64,000 bases of DNA, taken from NCBI RefSeq assembly GCF_017888565.1, contig NZ_JAGHFX010000049.1:1-64000 (forward strand), written 5' to 3'. The translations under genes were made by a program, and so were the position numbers. Of the stretch, positions 1-8,861 are shown in pieces. The stretch is from Clostridium sp. (GTDB lineage Bacteria > Bacillota > Clostridia > Clostridiales > Clostridiaceae). Within the stretch, counting starts at the first letter, position 1, and each line of letters starts with the position of its first letter. A model generated the notes under the pieces. The model did no database searches, was not told the DNA's origin, and saw only the letters and a program-made list of their open reading frames with translations.

Positions 1-975
1 GATTATACTCCAACTAAGGCTGGAAGATATACATTTACAGTGCATGTAAAACATAAGAGCAGCAATAGTAGTGTAGAAGATGATTATAGATCAGTAGATG
101 TAGATGTAACAAAACCTACGTCTAAGGTATCATCACTTACAGTAACAGGAAATAAAACTGTTGGTAGCAAGTTGACAATGTCAGCAAATGGAACACCTGA
201 AGCAGATACATTATATAAGCTATGGATAGGCGATAGACAAACTGGAACATGGACAGTACTAAGCGATTGGAGTACTAAGAAGACAATAGATTATACTCCA
301 AGTAAGCCTGGAAACTATACATTTACAGTGCATGTAAAACATAAGAATAGTAATAGCAATGTAGAAGATGATTATAGATCAGTAGATGTAAAAGTTGATA
401 CAGGTAAATCTTCTGTAGCTAGTATTAATGTAGAAGGAGATATGTTTTTAGGAAGTACGCTTAAGCTTAAAGCAGAGGCTAATCCATCTGATAGTACCTT
501 GTATAAGCTATGGATATGTGATAGAAGCACAAATACTTGGACTGTACTAAGCGATTGGAGTACAACAAAGGCTATTAATTATACTCCTAATAAAATTGGT
601 AAGTATACATTTACTGTACATGTAAAACATAACTCTAATACTGGAAACGTAGAAGATGACTATAAATCTGTAGATTTTTATGTTACAAAAAAGAATGAAT
701 CTATGGCTATTGATCTAAATATAACTGGAGAAGTTAAAAAGGGCAGCACACTTACAATTAGTGCTACAGCTGCACCTGAAGCAGATACTTTATATAAGTT
801 ATGGGTATGTGATAGACAAACTGGAGTGTGGACAGTGTTAAGTGATTGGAGCTCTAAAAGAACAGCCACATATAAGATACCGGATGAAGGTAACTATACA
901 TTTACGGTTCATGTTAAACATAAAAATAGTGCAAATGTAAATGAAGATGATTATTTATCTAAGGATATATTTGTA
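1..975 (+). repeat. In-frame tandem ~288-bp repeats in the amidase gene
   Basis: The motif acatttacagtgcatgt and its variants recur near bases 31, 319, 607 and 898, a period of about 288 bp (96 codons). The first two visible copies are nearly identical at DNA level, while the later ones have diverged. This suggests recent duplication or gene conversion, and the copy number may vary between strains. Confidence 0.85.
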
Positions 976-1578
976 AAAGATAAAATTACTATAGTTATAG
1001 ATCCAGGTCATAATCATGGTGGTGATTATGGAGCTGTGTCTAATATAAATGGCAAAAAATATGAGGAAACAGAACTAAATATGCAAGTAGCTGAATTACT
1101 TAGAAAAGAACTTGTTACTAGAGGATATAATGTTGTTATGACTAGAGAAGTTGGGGACAAGCTATACGATGAGTTAAGGCCTAGCTTAAAAAAGAGAGTA
1201 GACTTAGCAAATTCACTAAAAGCAGATTTATTTGTAAGTATTCATCATAATACTGCAGGTGATTCAAGAGCAAATGGTGTTGAAGTTTATTATTCAGATG
1301 AAAAACCGGAGTCAGGAACAGCAAACTCAAACAAGGTTTCAGTAAGTAAAAAGCTTTCTGAAGTTATGGTTAATAATTTATCAAAAGCTGTTGGTCAAAC
1401 TAACAGAGGGTCAAAGAATGATGCATTTTATGTAGTAAAGAATACATTGATGCCTTCTGTATTAGTTGAAACTGGGTTTATTACTAATCCTGATGAAATA
1501 AATAAGATTTCCAAACCAGAAACTCAAAAAGTAATAGCAACTCAATTAGCTAATTCAATAGATTCTGTATTGAAATAG
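1..1578 (+). CDS. N-acetylmuramoyl-L-alanine amidase (Amidase_3) with tandem N-terminal repeats, 5' partial
   Basis: The reading frame is open from base 1, so the gene starts upstream; the track start at 40 is only an internal GTG. The visible 525 residues carry about three and a half copies of a ~96-residue module (YTFTVHVKH, then EDDY, then LYKLW...TWTVLSDWS), probably extracellular Y_Y_Y-like wall- or sugar-binding repeats. The last ~190 residues are an Amidase_3 zinc hydrolase: DPGHNHG (first zinc His), a YEETELN glutamate, SIHHN (second zinc His) and VLVETGF (catalytic Glu). The family cleaves the MurNAc-L-Ala bond in peptidoglycan. The protein should be secreted, although the signal peptide lies outside the window. 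A strong terminator follows. It sits just before the polysaccharide locus but is probably transcribed separately. The family call is secure; the role in autolysis, sporulation or adhesion cannot be told. Confidence 0.92.
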   Translation, partial: DYTPTKAGRYTFTVHVKHKSSNSSVEDDYRSVDVDVTKPTSKVSSLTVTGNKTVGSKLTMSANGTPEADTLYKLWIGDRQTGTWTVLSDWSTKKTIDYTPSKPGNYTFTVHVKHKNSNSNVEDDYRSVDVKVDTGKSSVASINVEGDMFLGSTLKLKAEANPSDSTLYKLWICDRSTNTWTVLSDWSTTKAINYTPNKIGKYTFTVHVKHNSNTGNVEDDYKSVDFYVTKKNESMAIDLNITGEVKKGSTLTISATAAPEADTLYKLWVCDRQTGVWTVLSDWSSKRTATYKIPDEGNYTFTVHVKHKNSANVNEDDYLSKDIFVKDKITIVIDPGHNHGGDYGAVSNINGKKYEETELNMQVAELLRKELVTRGYNVVMTREVGDKLYDELRPSLKKRVDLANSLKADLFVSIHHNTAGDSRANGVEVYYSDEKPESGTANSNKVSVSKKLSEVMVNNLSKAVGQTNRGSKNDAFYVVKNTLMPSVLVETGFITNPDEINKISKPETQKVIATQLANSIDSVLK

Positions 1579-1588
1579 TAAGGATAGG

Positions 1589-1625
1589 AAAAGTGGAACT
1601 GAGTAAACATCAGTTCCACTTTTTC
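1589..1625 (+). terminator. Rho-independent terminator after the amidase gene
   Basis: A 14-bp perfect stem, aaaagtggaactga / tcagttccactttt, with a 7-base loop runs into a T stretch. It ends the amidase transcript. Confidence 0.9.
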
Positions 1626-1639
1626 GTATAGTAGATTAT

Positions 1640-1668
1640 TTGATATTTATGATATAATGATATAAAAT
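1640..1668 (+). promoter_or_regulatory. Likely sigma-A promoter of the polysaccharide locus
   Basis: TTGATA, a 17-bp spacer and TAAAAT lie between the amidase terminator and the first Gfo/Idh gene. It is the only good promoter match in this gap. An overlapping TATAAT at 1653 is an alternative -10. Confidence 0.55.
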
Positions 1669-1701
1669 AAAAAAAGAATATGATTTTATGAGGTGTGCGA
1701 T

Positions 1702-2685
1702 ATGAAAATTGTAGTAATTGGACTTGGATCAATGGGAAAAAGAAGGCTTAAGTTATTAAAAGATGAGTATAAAGATATTGATATAATAGGGGTAGATTTA
1801 GATAGTAATAGAAGGAATTTTGTTGAAGTGAATTTTGGAATTAATACATATGATGACTTAGAGTTAGCAGTAAAGGAAGAAAGACCTGATGCAGCAGTTA
1901 TAAGTACATCACCACTATCTCATAGTAACATCATTTTAAAATGTCTTGATTTAGGGTTGCACGTTTTTACTGAAATTAATTTAGTTAAAGATAAATATGA
2001 AGAAATAATTAATAAAGCAAAAGAAAGGAAATTAGAGATATTCTTATCATCAACTCAATTATATAGAGAAGAAATCAAGGAAATAGAAAGTAGGGTTTCT
2101 GATTGTACTAAAAGAGTTAACTATATTTATCATATAGGTCAATATCTACCGGATTGGCATCCTTGGGAAAGTTATAAGGAGTTCTTTGTAAGCGATAAAA
2201 GAACAAATGGCTGTAGAGAGTTATTTGCAATAGAACTACCATGGATATTTAAGATATTTGGAAAGTTGAAAGATATAACAGTTAAGAAAGATAAAATATC
2301 AAAGTTAGATTTAGACTATAATGATTCTTATTTATGCATTTTAGAACATGAAAATGGCAATAAGGGGATAGTTTGCGTTGATGTTGTATCAAGAAAAGCT
2401 ATAAGCAACCTTGAAGTGTATGGAGAAGAAATTTACTTAACTTGGGAAGGAACTCCTGATTCATTAAAGGTAATGAATTTAGAATCTAAAATGATTGAAA
2501 ATATTAATACCTATAATGATGTAAAGAAAGATAATAAATACGCTGAAAATATTATAGAGAATCCTTATTTAGAAGAATTAAAAACTTATATAAATAAGAT
2601 AAACGGAATTAATAATGTGAGATATACATTTGAAGATGATTTATATACTTTGAGTATAGTTGATAAAATTGAGGAGGAAGCTTAA
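1702..2685 (+). CDS. Gfo/Idh/MocA family oxidoreductase, atypical active-site motif
   Basis: This is a 327-residue protein with an N-terminal Rossmann motif (VIGLGSMGKRR) and the typical two-domain Gfo/Idh/MocA layout. These enzymes oxidise or reduce sugars with NAD(P). The usual EKP signature that carries the catalytic Lys reads TEINL here, so the Lys is missing and the protein may be a non-catalytic partner or use different chemistry. The ATG at 1702 is preferred over the upstream GTG at 1693 because GAGGTG lies 6 bases before it. The stop overlaps the start of the next Gfo/Idh gene by one base, so the two are translationally coupled and may form a complex. It opens the nonulosonate module, so a sugar substrate of that pathway is likely; this is inference. 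Confidence 0.8.
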   Translation: MKIVVIGLGSMGKRRLKLLKDEYKDIDIIGVDLDSNRRNFVEVNFGINTYDDLELAVKEERPDAAVISTSPLSHSNIILKCLDLGLHVFTEINLVKDKYEEIINKAKERKLEIFLSSTQLYREEIKEIESRVSDCTKRVNYIYHIGQYLPDWHPWESYKEFFVSDKRTNGCRELFAIELPWIFKIFGKLKDITVKKDKISKLDLDYNDSYLCILEHENGNKGIVCVDVVSRKAISNLEVYGEEIYLTWEGTPDSLKVMNLESKMIENINTYNDVKKDNKYAENIIENPYLEELKTYINKINGINNVRYTFEDDLYTLSIVDKIEEEA

Positions 2686-3614
2686 TGAAAGTATGTTTTG
2701 TAGGGTTAGGCTCAATAGGAAAGAGACATATTAAGAATTTAAAATTTATATGTGAAAAGAATAGTGTTGATTTAGAGGTTCATGCATTAAGAAAAACAAA
2801 TAGGAAACTAGAGGAGGATATAAGTTCTATTATATCAAGATCAGAAACTAGTATTAATGCTTTGGATAATGATTATGATATTACTTTTATAACCAATCCT
2901 ACGTCTTTACATTATAAAACTATTGAAGAGTTTAAAGATAAGTCGAAAAATATGTTTATTGAGAAACCATTATTTCATAGTACAGATTGTAATTTAGATA
3001 ATTTAAACTTAAACAAAGAAGGTGTTTACTATATTGCTGCGCCTATGAGATATACTAATGTTATTATGGAATTAAAAAACATAATCAAAAATGAAAAAAT
3101 ATATTCTGTTAGAAATATATGTTCAACTTATTTACCAGAATGGAGAAAAGGCGTAGATTATAGAGATGTTTATAGTGCAAAAAAAGAGCTTGGTGGAGGA
3201 ATTAGTCTTGATTGCATTCACGAATGGGATTATTTAGTGTATTTATTTGGATTTCCAAAGGAAGTAATAAATATTCAGGGTAAATATTCTGATTTAGAAA
3301 TAAATAGTGATGATATATCTATATATATTGCAAGATATAAAGATAAATTAGTAGAGTTACATCTTGACTATATTGGAAGAGAATCAAGAAGAGAAATTGA
3401 ATTGTTTACAGATAAAGGGTTAATAACAGCAGATTTTATAAAGAATGAAATAAGATTTTCTTACAAAGAAACGATTAAGTTTGAAAATGATGATGATGAA
3501 ATTTACATTAGAGAATTACAAGAATTTTTTGATATGATTCAATTAAAAAAGAAAAATACTAATGATTTAGAGCATGCATATAAAGTTTTAGAAATTGCAA
3601 AAGGAGAAAGTTAA
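2685..3614 (+). CDS. Gfo/Idh/MocA family oxidoreductase
   Basis: This 309-residue NAD(P)-dependent oxidoreductase has FVGLGSIGKRHIKN at its N-terminus and an intact EKP motif (FIEKPLF) near residue 97. A conserved GGGISLDCIHEWDYL segment matches the substrate-binding Asp/His region of the family. A strong GAGGAGG ribosome site lies inside the end of the previous gene. It shares YLPEW with the YLPDWHPW of its neighbour, so the two look like diverged paralogues. Gfo/Idh enzymes often accompany CMP-sugar synthetases in legionaminate or derivatised sialate clusters. The exact substrate is unknown. Confidence 0.82.
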   Translation: MKVCFVGLGSIGKRHIKNLKFICEKNSVDLEVHALRKTNRKLEEDISSIISRSETSINALDNDYDITFITNPTSLHYKTIEEFKDKSKNMFIEKPLFHSTDCNLDNLNLNKEGVYYIAAPMRYTNVIMELKNIIKNEKIYSVRNICSTYLPEWRKGVDYRDVYSAKKELGGGISLDCIHEWDYLVYLFGFPKEVINIQGKYSDLEINSDDISIYIARYKDKLVELHLDYIGRESRREIELFTDKGLITADFIKNEIRFSYKETIKFENDDDEIYIRELQEFFDMIQLKKKNTNDLEHAYKVLEIAKGES

Positions 3615-3615
3615 A

Positions 3616-4389
3616 ATGAATATTTTATTTACTGTATGTGGTAGAGCTGGTTCTAAGGGGTGTAAAAATAAAAATATTAAAGAATTTTTAGGTAACTCTT
3701 TAATGTATTATACATTATCTTCAATAGATTTATTTATAAAGAGAAATAAAAACAATTATAATAATATTGATATATGCATAAATAGTGATAGTGATGAATT
3801 ATTAGATCTAGCAAAAAAAAGTAACTTAAAGTTAAATATTGTTAAGAGAAATATAGAGTTAGCTGGTGATAATACACCTAAAACTGATGTTATAAAATCA
3901 TCAGCTGAAATATGTGAAAATAATAATAAAATAAAATATGATATAGTAGTTGATTTAGATATAACTTCACCACTAAGAAAAGTTTCTGATATAGAGGCTG
4001 CTATAAAAAATAAAATTGATAATAGGGAAAATAAGGTAGTTTTTTCAGTAGTAGAAGCTAGAAGAAATCCATATTTTAATATGGTTATTAACGATAACAA
4101 TAACTATAAACTAGTTATTGAATCTACTTATGTAACTAGACAAGAGGCTCCTTCAGTATATGATATGAATGCGTCAATATATGCTTATGAAAGAGTTTGC
4201 TTAGTAGATGGAGAAACTGAAAAAATATTTGATGGCCCATGTGGAATTATTGAAATGAATGATACTGGTGTCTTAGATATAGATTCTGAAAGGGACTTTG
4301 AAATTATGCAAGTTATTGCAAAGTACTTTTTTGAAAAAGATAATGAACTAGCTGAAGTTAAAGATAATATTGAAAATGTATTAATATAA
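3616..4389 (+). CDS. CMP-nonulosonate cytidylyltransferase (NeuA/LegF type)
   Basis: This 257-residue protein has the nucleotidyltransferase signature TVCGRAGSKGCKNKN at its N-terminus, matching the (A/C)xRxGSKG(I/C)xxKN motif of acylneuraminate cytidylyltransferases. Further motifs are VDLDITSPLR (LxxTSPLR) and VTRQEAPSVYDMNASIYAY, which fits the (R)RQ...Y..NGAIY sugar-binding region. The family activates sialic, legionaminic or related 9-carbon acids with CTP to CMP-sugars, the donors for glycosyltransferases. ATG 3616 with AAGGAG 7 bases upstream is used instead of the TTG at 3595. It lies between the two Gfo/Idh genes and the epimerase/synthase pair. Confidence 0.85.
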   Translation: MNILFTVCGRAGSKGCKNKNIKEFLGNSLMYYTLSSIDLFIKRNKNNYNNIDICINSDSDELLDLAKKSNLKLNIVKRNIELAGDNTPKTDVIKSSAEICENNNKIKYDIVVDLDITSPLRKVSDIEAAIKNKIDNRENKVVFSVVEARRNPYFNMVINDNNNYKLVIESTYVTRQEAPSVYDMNASIYAYERVCLVDGETEKIFDGPCGIIEMNDTGVLDIDSERDFEIMQVIAKYFFEKDNELAEVKDNIENVLI

Positions 4390-4471
4390 TTTTACGTGGA
4401 GATTATCCATGATACGTTTAATATTCAGTTTTTTTATTTGAGCATCATAATTTATAAAGAGGTGTAGTTAA

Positions 4472-5626
4472 ATGAGGAAAATAGCTGTAGTAACAGGAAC
4501 AAGGGCGGAGTATGGGCTTCTTAAGAATATTATGAAGGCAATAGATAATGAAGAAGAACTTTCTCTCCAAATAGTAGTTACAGGAATGCATTTGTCTCCA
4601 AAGTTTGGAATGACCAAGGATGATATTGAAAAAGATGGATTTAAAATAGATGAGGAGTGTCCTATATTATTAGATTATTCAGGTAGAGATAAGAATGCAA
4701 GAGAAATATCTTGTGCTATTTCTGAATTCGTTGGTGTGTTTAATAGACTTAAACCAGATATAGTTATGATATTAGGAGATAGATATGAAGCTTTTGCTGC
4801 TGCCACTACTGCTATGGCTATGAATATACCAATAGCACATATTTCAGGTGGAGAAATTACAGAAGGTGCTATAGATGAACAAATAAGGCATGCTATAACA
4901 AAGATGGCACATATTCATTTTCCAGGTGTTGAGTGTTATGCTGAAAATATTAGAAAAATGGGAGAGGAACCTTGGAGAGTTTTTAATGTTGGAGATTCGG
5001 GAATAGAAAATATAAAACTTACTAAATTAATGAGTTCTGAAGAATTGACAGAAAGTTTAGGAATAATTGTTGATGAAAATACGCTTTTAGTTACATATCA
5101 TCCTGTTACTTTAGAAATAGATGATGTTGAGAATCAAATTAAGAATGTAATAGAAGCTTTAGATAAAATAGATAAACCTATGATAATAACTTATCCGAAT
5201 TCAGATAATGGCGGAGATAAGATTATAAAAGCTTTAGATGACTTTGCAAATAAGAATAAAAATGTTCACTTGTTTCAAAGTTTAGGTAGCATAAGATATT
5301 TAAGTGCTATGAAGTTATGTGGAGCTATAGTTGGAAACTCTTCAAGTGCTTTAATTGAGGCACCTTTTTTAAAAAAGCCTGTTGTTAATATTGGAAATAG
5401 ACAAAAAGGAAGATTAATGGCTGAAAATATTATTTCAACAGACTATTGTAGGGAAAATATCTATAATTCCATAAAAAGAGCTTTATCAAAAGATTTCAAG
5501 GAAAAAGTTAAGAATGTTGAAAGTTTATATGGTGAAGGGAATACTAGTGAGGAAATTGTAAAAGTTTTAAAAACAATAGAACTAGGTGAAAAATTATTAA
5601 AGAAAAAATTAGTATGGAGTGATTAG
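4472..5626 (+). CDS. Hydrolysing UDP-GlcNAc-type 2-epimerase (NeuC/LegG)
   Basis: This is a 384-residue GT-B-fold epimerase. It begins VVTGTRAEYGLLKNIM, the NeuC/LegG hallmark, and continues with VTGMHLSPKFG, LGDRYE, HISGGE, TEGAIDEQIRHA and NSSSALIEAP near the C-terminus. The family releases UDP while inverting C2, giving ManNAc (NeuC, sialic acid route) or 2,4-diacetamido-2,4,6-trideoxymannose (LegG, legionaminate route). The gene starts at an ATG after AGAGGTG and ends one base before neuB. A 4,6-dehydratase lies in the locus but no LegC aminotransferase or LegH acetyltransferase is seen, so either route remains possible. Confidence 0.88.
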   Translation: MRKIAVVTGTRAEYGLLKNIMKAIDNEEELSLQIVVTGMHLSPKFGMTKDDIEKDGFKIDEECPILLDYSGRDKNAREISCAISEFVGVFNRLKPDIVMILGDRYEAFAAATTAMAMNIPIAHISGGEITEGAIDEQIRHAITKMAHIHFPGVECYAENIRKMGEEPWRVFNVGDSGIENIKLTKLMSSEELTESLGIIVDENTLLVTYHPVTLEIDDVENQIKNVIEALDKIDKPMIITYPNSDNGGDKIIKALDDFANKNKNVHLFQSLGSIRYLSAMKLCGAIVGNSSSALIEAPFLKKPVVNIGNRQKGRLMAENIISTDYCRENIYNSIKRALSKDFKEKVKNVESLYGEGNTSEEIVKVLKTIELGEKLLKKKLVWSD

Positions 5627-5627
5627 T

Positions 5628-6635
5628 ATGTCAGTGTATATAATAGCTGAAGCAGGAGTAAACCATAATGGAAGTTTAGAGCTTGCAAAAAAATTAGTTG
5701 ATATGGCAGCGGACTGTGGCGCTGATGCCATAAAGTTTCAGACTTTTAAAGCAGAAGAAAGCACAGGAGCTTACGCTGAAAAGGCAAAGTATCAAATGGA
5801 AAATATGCCAGTTCAAGAGTCGCAGTTAGATATGATTAGAAAGTTAGAACTTCCTTTTGAAGAGTTTAGAATTTTACAATCCTATTGCAGAGAAAAAAAT
5901 ATAGATTTTATTTCTACGCCTGATGGAACAGAAAGTCTTAATTTTTTAGTAGGTCTAAATGTACCTTTAATTAAAATTGGTTCAACAGAAGTATCAAATA
6001 TTGAGTATCTAAAAGAGATAGGTAATACTGGAAAAGAGATAATAATATCTACTGGAATGAGTACATTAGGTGAAGTTGAGAAAGCTGTTAATATTTTAAT
6101 GGAAACAGGTAATAAAAATATTAAGATTATGCAATGTACAACTGATTATCCAACAGCAGTAGAAGATGTTAATTTAAGAGCTATGGTTACTATGAGAGAA
6201 GCTTTTAAAGTTCCTACTGGTCTTTCAGATCATACCTTAGGCAATGAAGCAGCAGTAGCAGCAGTAGCTTTAGGTGCTGAATTTATTGAAAAGCATATAA
6301 CATTAGACAAGGATATGGAAGGTCCGGATCATAAAGCTTCCATGTCACCAGTGGAATTTAAATCATACGTGAAGGCTATAAGAGATACAGAAAAATTATT
6401 AGGTGATGGTATTAAAAGGCCTACGAAAAGAGAAGTGTTAATAATGAAGGATGTTAGACGTAGCATAGTAGCAAAAGAAGAGCTAAAGGAAGGGACAGTT
6501 ATTTCAAAAGATATGCTTATGTATAAAAGACCAGGATATGGAATAAAGCCTGAACTTTCTGATGCTATAGTAGGAAGAAAATTAAAGAGAGATTTAAGAA
6601 AAGATGAACTTATTCTTTGGGAGGATTTAGTATAG
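5628..6635 (+). CDS. neuB: Nonulosonic acid synthase (NeuB/LegI/SpsE family)
   Basis: This 335-residue protein condenses phosphoenolpyruvate with an N-acyl-mannosamine-type sugar to make a 9-carbon 2-keto acid. The TIM-barrel NeuB domain begins IIAEAGVNHNG, with KFQTF, STPDG, KIGSTE, ISTGMST, QCTTDYP, GLSDHT and EKHITLDK in order. The last ~60 residues (VRRSIVAKEELKEG...YKRPGYG) form the SAF antifreeze-like domain, so the protein is full length. ATG 5628, preceded by GGAG, is chosen over GTG 5619. It lies immediately downstream of the epimerase that makes its substrate. Motifs alone do not separate a Neu5Ac from a legionaminate synthase. Confidence 0.9.
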   Translation: MSVYIIAEAGVNHNGSLELAKKLVDMAADCGADAIKFQTFKAEESTGAYAEKAKYQMENMPVQESQLDMIRKLELPFEEFRILQSYCREKNIDFISTPDGTESLNFLVGLNVPLIKIGSTEVSNIEYLKEIGNTGKEIIISTGMSTLGEVEKAVNILMETGNKNIKIMQCTTDYPTAVEDVNLRAMVTMREAFKVPTGLSDHTLGNEAAVAAVALGAEFIEKHITLDKDMEGPDHKASMSPVEFKSYVKAIRDTEKLLGDGIKRPTKREVLIMKDVRRSIVAKEELKEGTVISKDMLMYKRPGYGIKPELSDAIVGRKLKRDLRKDELILWEDLV

Positions 6636-6636
6636 C

Positions 6637-7845
6637 ATGAGAGAACTATATTTGAAAGAAGATTATAAGCTATTAGATACCCCTTGTTATATTTTAGATG
6701 AAAGTAAATTATGTAATAATTATGATAATTTAGAAAAAGCATTCAAGAAAAGATGGAGAAATTTTAAAATAGGATATTCTTACAAAACTAATTCATTACC
6801 ATGGATATTAAATTTTATGAAGAAAAAAGGGGCTTATGCAGAAGTAGTTTCTGAGCCAGAATATAGGTTAGCACTAAAATTAGGTTACAAGCCATCGGAG
6901 GTTATAATTAATGGGCCTTATAAAGGTTATGAGGCTATAAGAGAAATTCTAGAAGGTGGAGGGATTGTAAATCTTGATTCCTTCCATGAAATAGAGTGGC
7001 TTAAAGAAAATAAACCTAAGATGAAAAAAAAATGGGAAGTTGGAATTAGAATAAACTTTGATTTAGAAAAAAAGTGTCCTAATGAAACTATTATGGGAAA
7101 AGAACCAGGAAGATTTGGATTTAATATTGAAAATGGATCCTTTAAGAAGGCTTTAGATATTTTAGATAAATTAGACTATGTAAAGGTTGTTGGAATTCAT
7201 GGACATCATAGTACTAAAACTAAGAGTTTAAGCATATTTAAGGCAATAACTGAAGAAATGATGAATGTTTCAAGAGAAATATTAAATGACATAAAATATA
7301 TTGATATTGGTGGATGCATTTTTGGAGATAAACCTGGTGCTCCTACATTTGAAGAATATGCAGAGGCTATTTGTAGTAATCTTGAGAAAGTTTTTGATAA
7401 AAATAAAGTATCATTAATTTTAGAGCCAGGAGCAGCATTAGTAGCATCTCCATTTAAGTATTTATGTAAAGTTATTGATAAAAAAGATGTAGCAGAGAAA
7501 AGAATAGTTTCTACGGATGGGAGTTTAATACATATAGATCCTCAGATGCATGGGATAAATTTTTATTATGAAATTCATTCTTTAAGTAATAGAATGATTT
7601 CAAATCAAATAATTTCTGGATTTACTTGCATTGAGAAGGATAGAATGGCGTTTTGTGAAAATGGAAAAGAATTAAACATTGGCGATTATGTAATGTTCTA
7701 TAATACAGGTGCTTATTCAATGGCACTTAGTCCTTTATTTATACAATACTATCCAGCCGTTTATGTAGAGCGTGAAGATGAAATAATAATAGCAAGAAAA
7801 CCTTGGAGTGTAGAGGAATACATTGCAAATTCAATATTAGAATAG
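6637..7845 (+). CDS. Fold-type III PLP enzyme, diaminopimelate/ornithine decarboxylase-like
   Basis: This 402-residue protein resembles the alanine racemase/DapDC barrel. IGYSYKTN carries the PLP Lys (YAVKAN in DapDC), GIHGHHST and DIGGCIFG are phosphate-binding loops, EPGAALV matches the EPGR loop and FTCIEKD retains the Cys of the decarboxylase CES motif. YNTGAYSMA supplies the C-terminal Tyr. The family decarboxylates D-centred diamino acids or racemises amino acids. The gene starts 1 base after neuB and is followed closely by an ATP-grasp gene. This implies it makes an amine or amino acid that is attached to the sugar, which is inference. Lysine biosynthesis is unlikely, since no dap genes are near. 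Confidence 0.78.
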   Translation: MRELYLKEDYKLLDTPCYILDESKLCNNYDNLEKAFKKRWRNFKIGYSYKTNSLPWILNFMKKKGAYAEVVSEPEYRLALKLGYKPSEVIINGPYKGYEAIREILEGGGIVNLDSFHEIEWLKENKPKMKKKWEVGIRINFDLEKKCPNETIMGKEPGRFGFNIENGSFKKALDILDKLDYVKVVGIHGHHSTKTKSLSIFKAITEEMMNVSREILNDIKYIDIGGCIFGDKPGAPTFEEYAEAICSNLEKVFDKNKVSLILEPGAALVASPFKYLCKVIDKKDVAEKRIVSTDGSLIHIDPQMHGINFYYEIHSLSNRMISNQIISGFTCIEKDRMAFCENGKELNIGDYVMFYNTGAYSMALSPLFIQYYPAVYVEREDEIIIARKPWSVEEYIANSILE

Positions 7846-7864
7846 TATTTATGAGGTGTTGTTA

Positions 7865-8851
7865 ATGAATATAATGATATTAAGTCCTGGAAGAAGGGTT
7901 GATATTGTACAGTATTTTAAAGCTGAGATACATAAGGAAGGCGGAAAAGTATTTACAGTAGATATGAGTCCTTATGCACCAGGTTTATATGAAGGTGATG
8001 AATCTTTTGTTGTAAAAAAAGATTTCAATGACTTGGATAAATATATCGATTCAGTAATAGAAATATGTAAAGATAATTCAATAAAGGCAATAATAACTTT
8101 AATTGATCCAGAATTAGTTTTACTTGCAAAGAATAAAGATAAATTTATCAATAATGGTATATTACCAATACTTTCAAATTATGAAGAAATTATATTTACT
8201 TTCGATAAATATAATTTTGCTGAAACACTAAAAGAAAGGCTTCCTGTAATAAAAACTTATAATGGATATAATGATATTAGGCTAGCTTTGGAGAATAATA
8301 ATGTGAAGTTTCCTTTATTTGCAAAGGAAAGAGAAGGAAGTGGCAGTGTAGGTATAGGGAGAATATCTAATTATGAAGATTTATTAACTTATAAAGAGAA
8401 AGAAAATTATATATTCCAACCTTATGTTAAAGAAAGAGAATTTGGAGTTGACGTTTATTTTGATTTTATAGACGGTAAAATTAAATCTTTATTTATTAAA
8501 GAAAAGCTTAATATGAGAGCTGGAGAAACAGATAAATCAGTATCAGTTTATAGAGAAGACATTGTAGACTTAATACTTAAATTGCAAGAATTAAAATTTA
8601 AGGGGCCTATAGATGTAGATATTTTTGAAGATAAAAATGGTGAATTATACATAAATGAAATTAATCCTAGGTTTGGTGGAGGATATCCCCATGCTTATAA
8701 TTCTGGAGTTAATTTTATAAAAATGATAATTGAGAATATAAAGGGTAATAGCTGCGAGGAATGCGTAGGTAATTACGAAGAAGGAATTATTATGATGAAA
8801 TATAACGGTATAAAGATAATAAAAGAGAAAGATTTGAGAGTATCTCAATAA
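7865..8851 (+). CDS. ATP-grasp domain ligase
   Basis: This 328-residue protein has an N-terminal pre-ATP-grasp Rossmann region (ILSPGRRVDIVQYF) and an ATP-grasp core (FPLFAKEREGSGSVGI, then YIFQPYVKEREFGVDVYFD). The Mg-binding INEINPRFGGGYPHAY motif follows, as in short CarB-like ligases found in polysaccharide loci. Such enzymes make acyl-phosphate intermediates and form amide or peptide bonds. ATG 7865 after AGGTG is preferred to GTG 7856. The preceding PLP enzyme could supply its amine substrate and the nonulosonate or another sugar acid its carboxylate. No experimentally known counterpart was recognised. Confidence 0.8.
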   Translation: MNIMILSPGRRVDIVQYFKAEIHKEGGKVFTVDMSPYAPGLYEGDESFVVKKDFNDLDKYIDSVIEICKDNSIKAIITLIDPELVLLAKNKDKFINNGILPILSNYEEIIFTFDKYNFAETLKERLPVIKTYNGYNDIRLALENNNVKFPLFAKEREGSGSVGIGRISNYEDLLTYKEKENYIFQPYVKEREFGVDVYFDFIDGKIKSLFIKEKLNMRAGETDKSVSVYREDIVDLILKLQELKFKGPIDVDIFEDKNGELYINEINPRFGGGYPHAYNSGVNFIKMIIENIKGNSCEECVGNYEEGIIMMKYNGIKIIKEKDLRVSQ

Positions 8852-8861
8852 AGGTAATAAT

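Noticed and set aside
6637-7845. Lysine biosynthesis diaminopimelate decarboxylase (lysA)
   Set aside because: The motif set is diverged (TCIEKD, EPGAAL), and the context is a nonulosonate operon with no dap genes.
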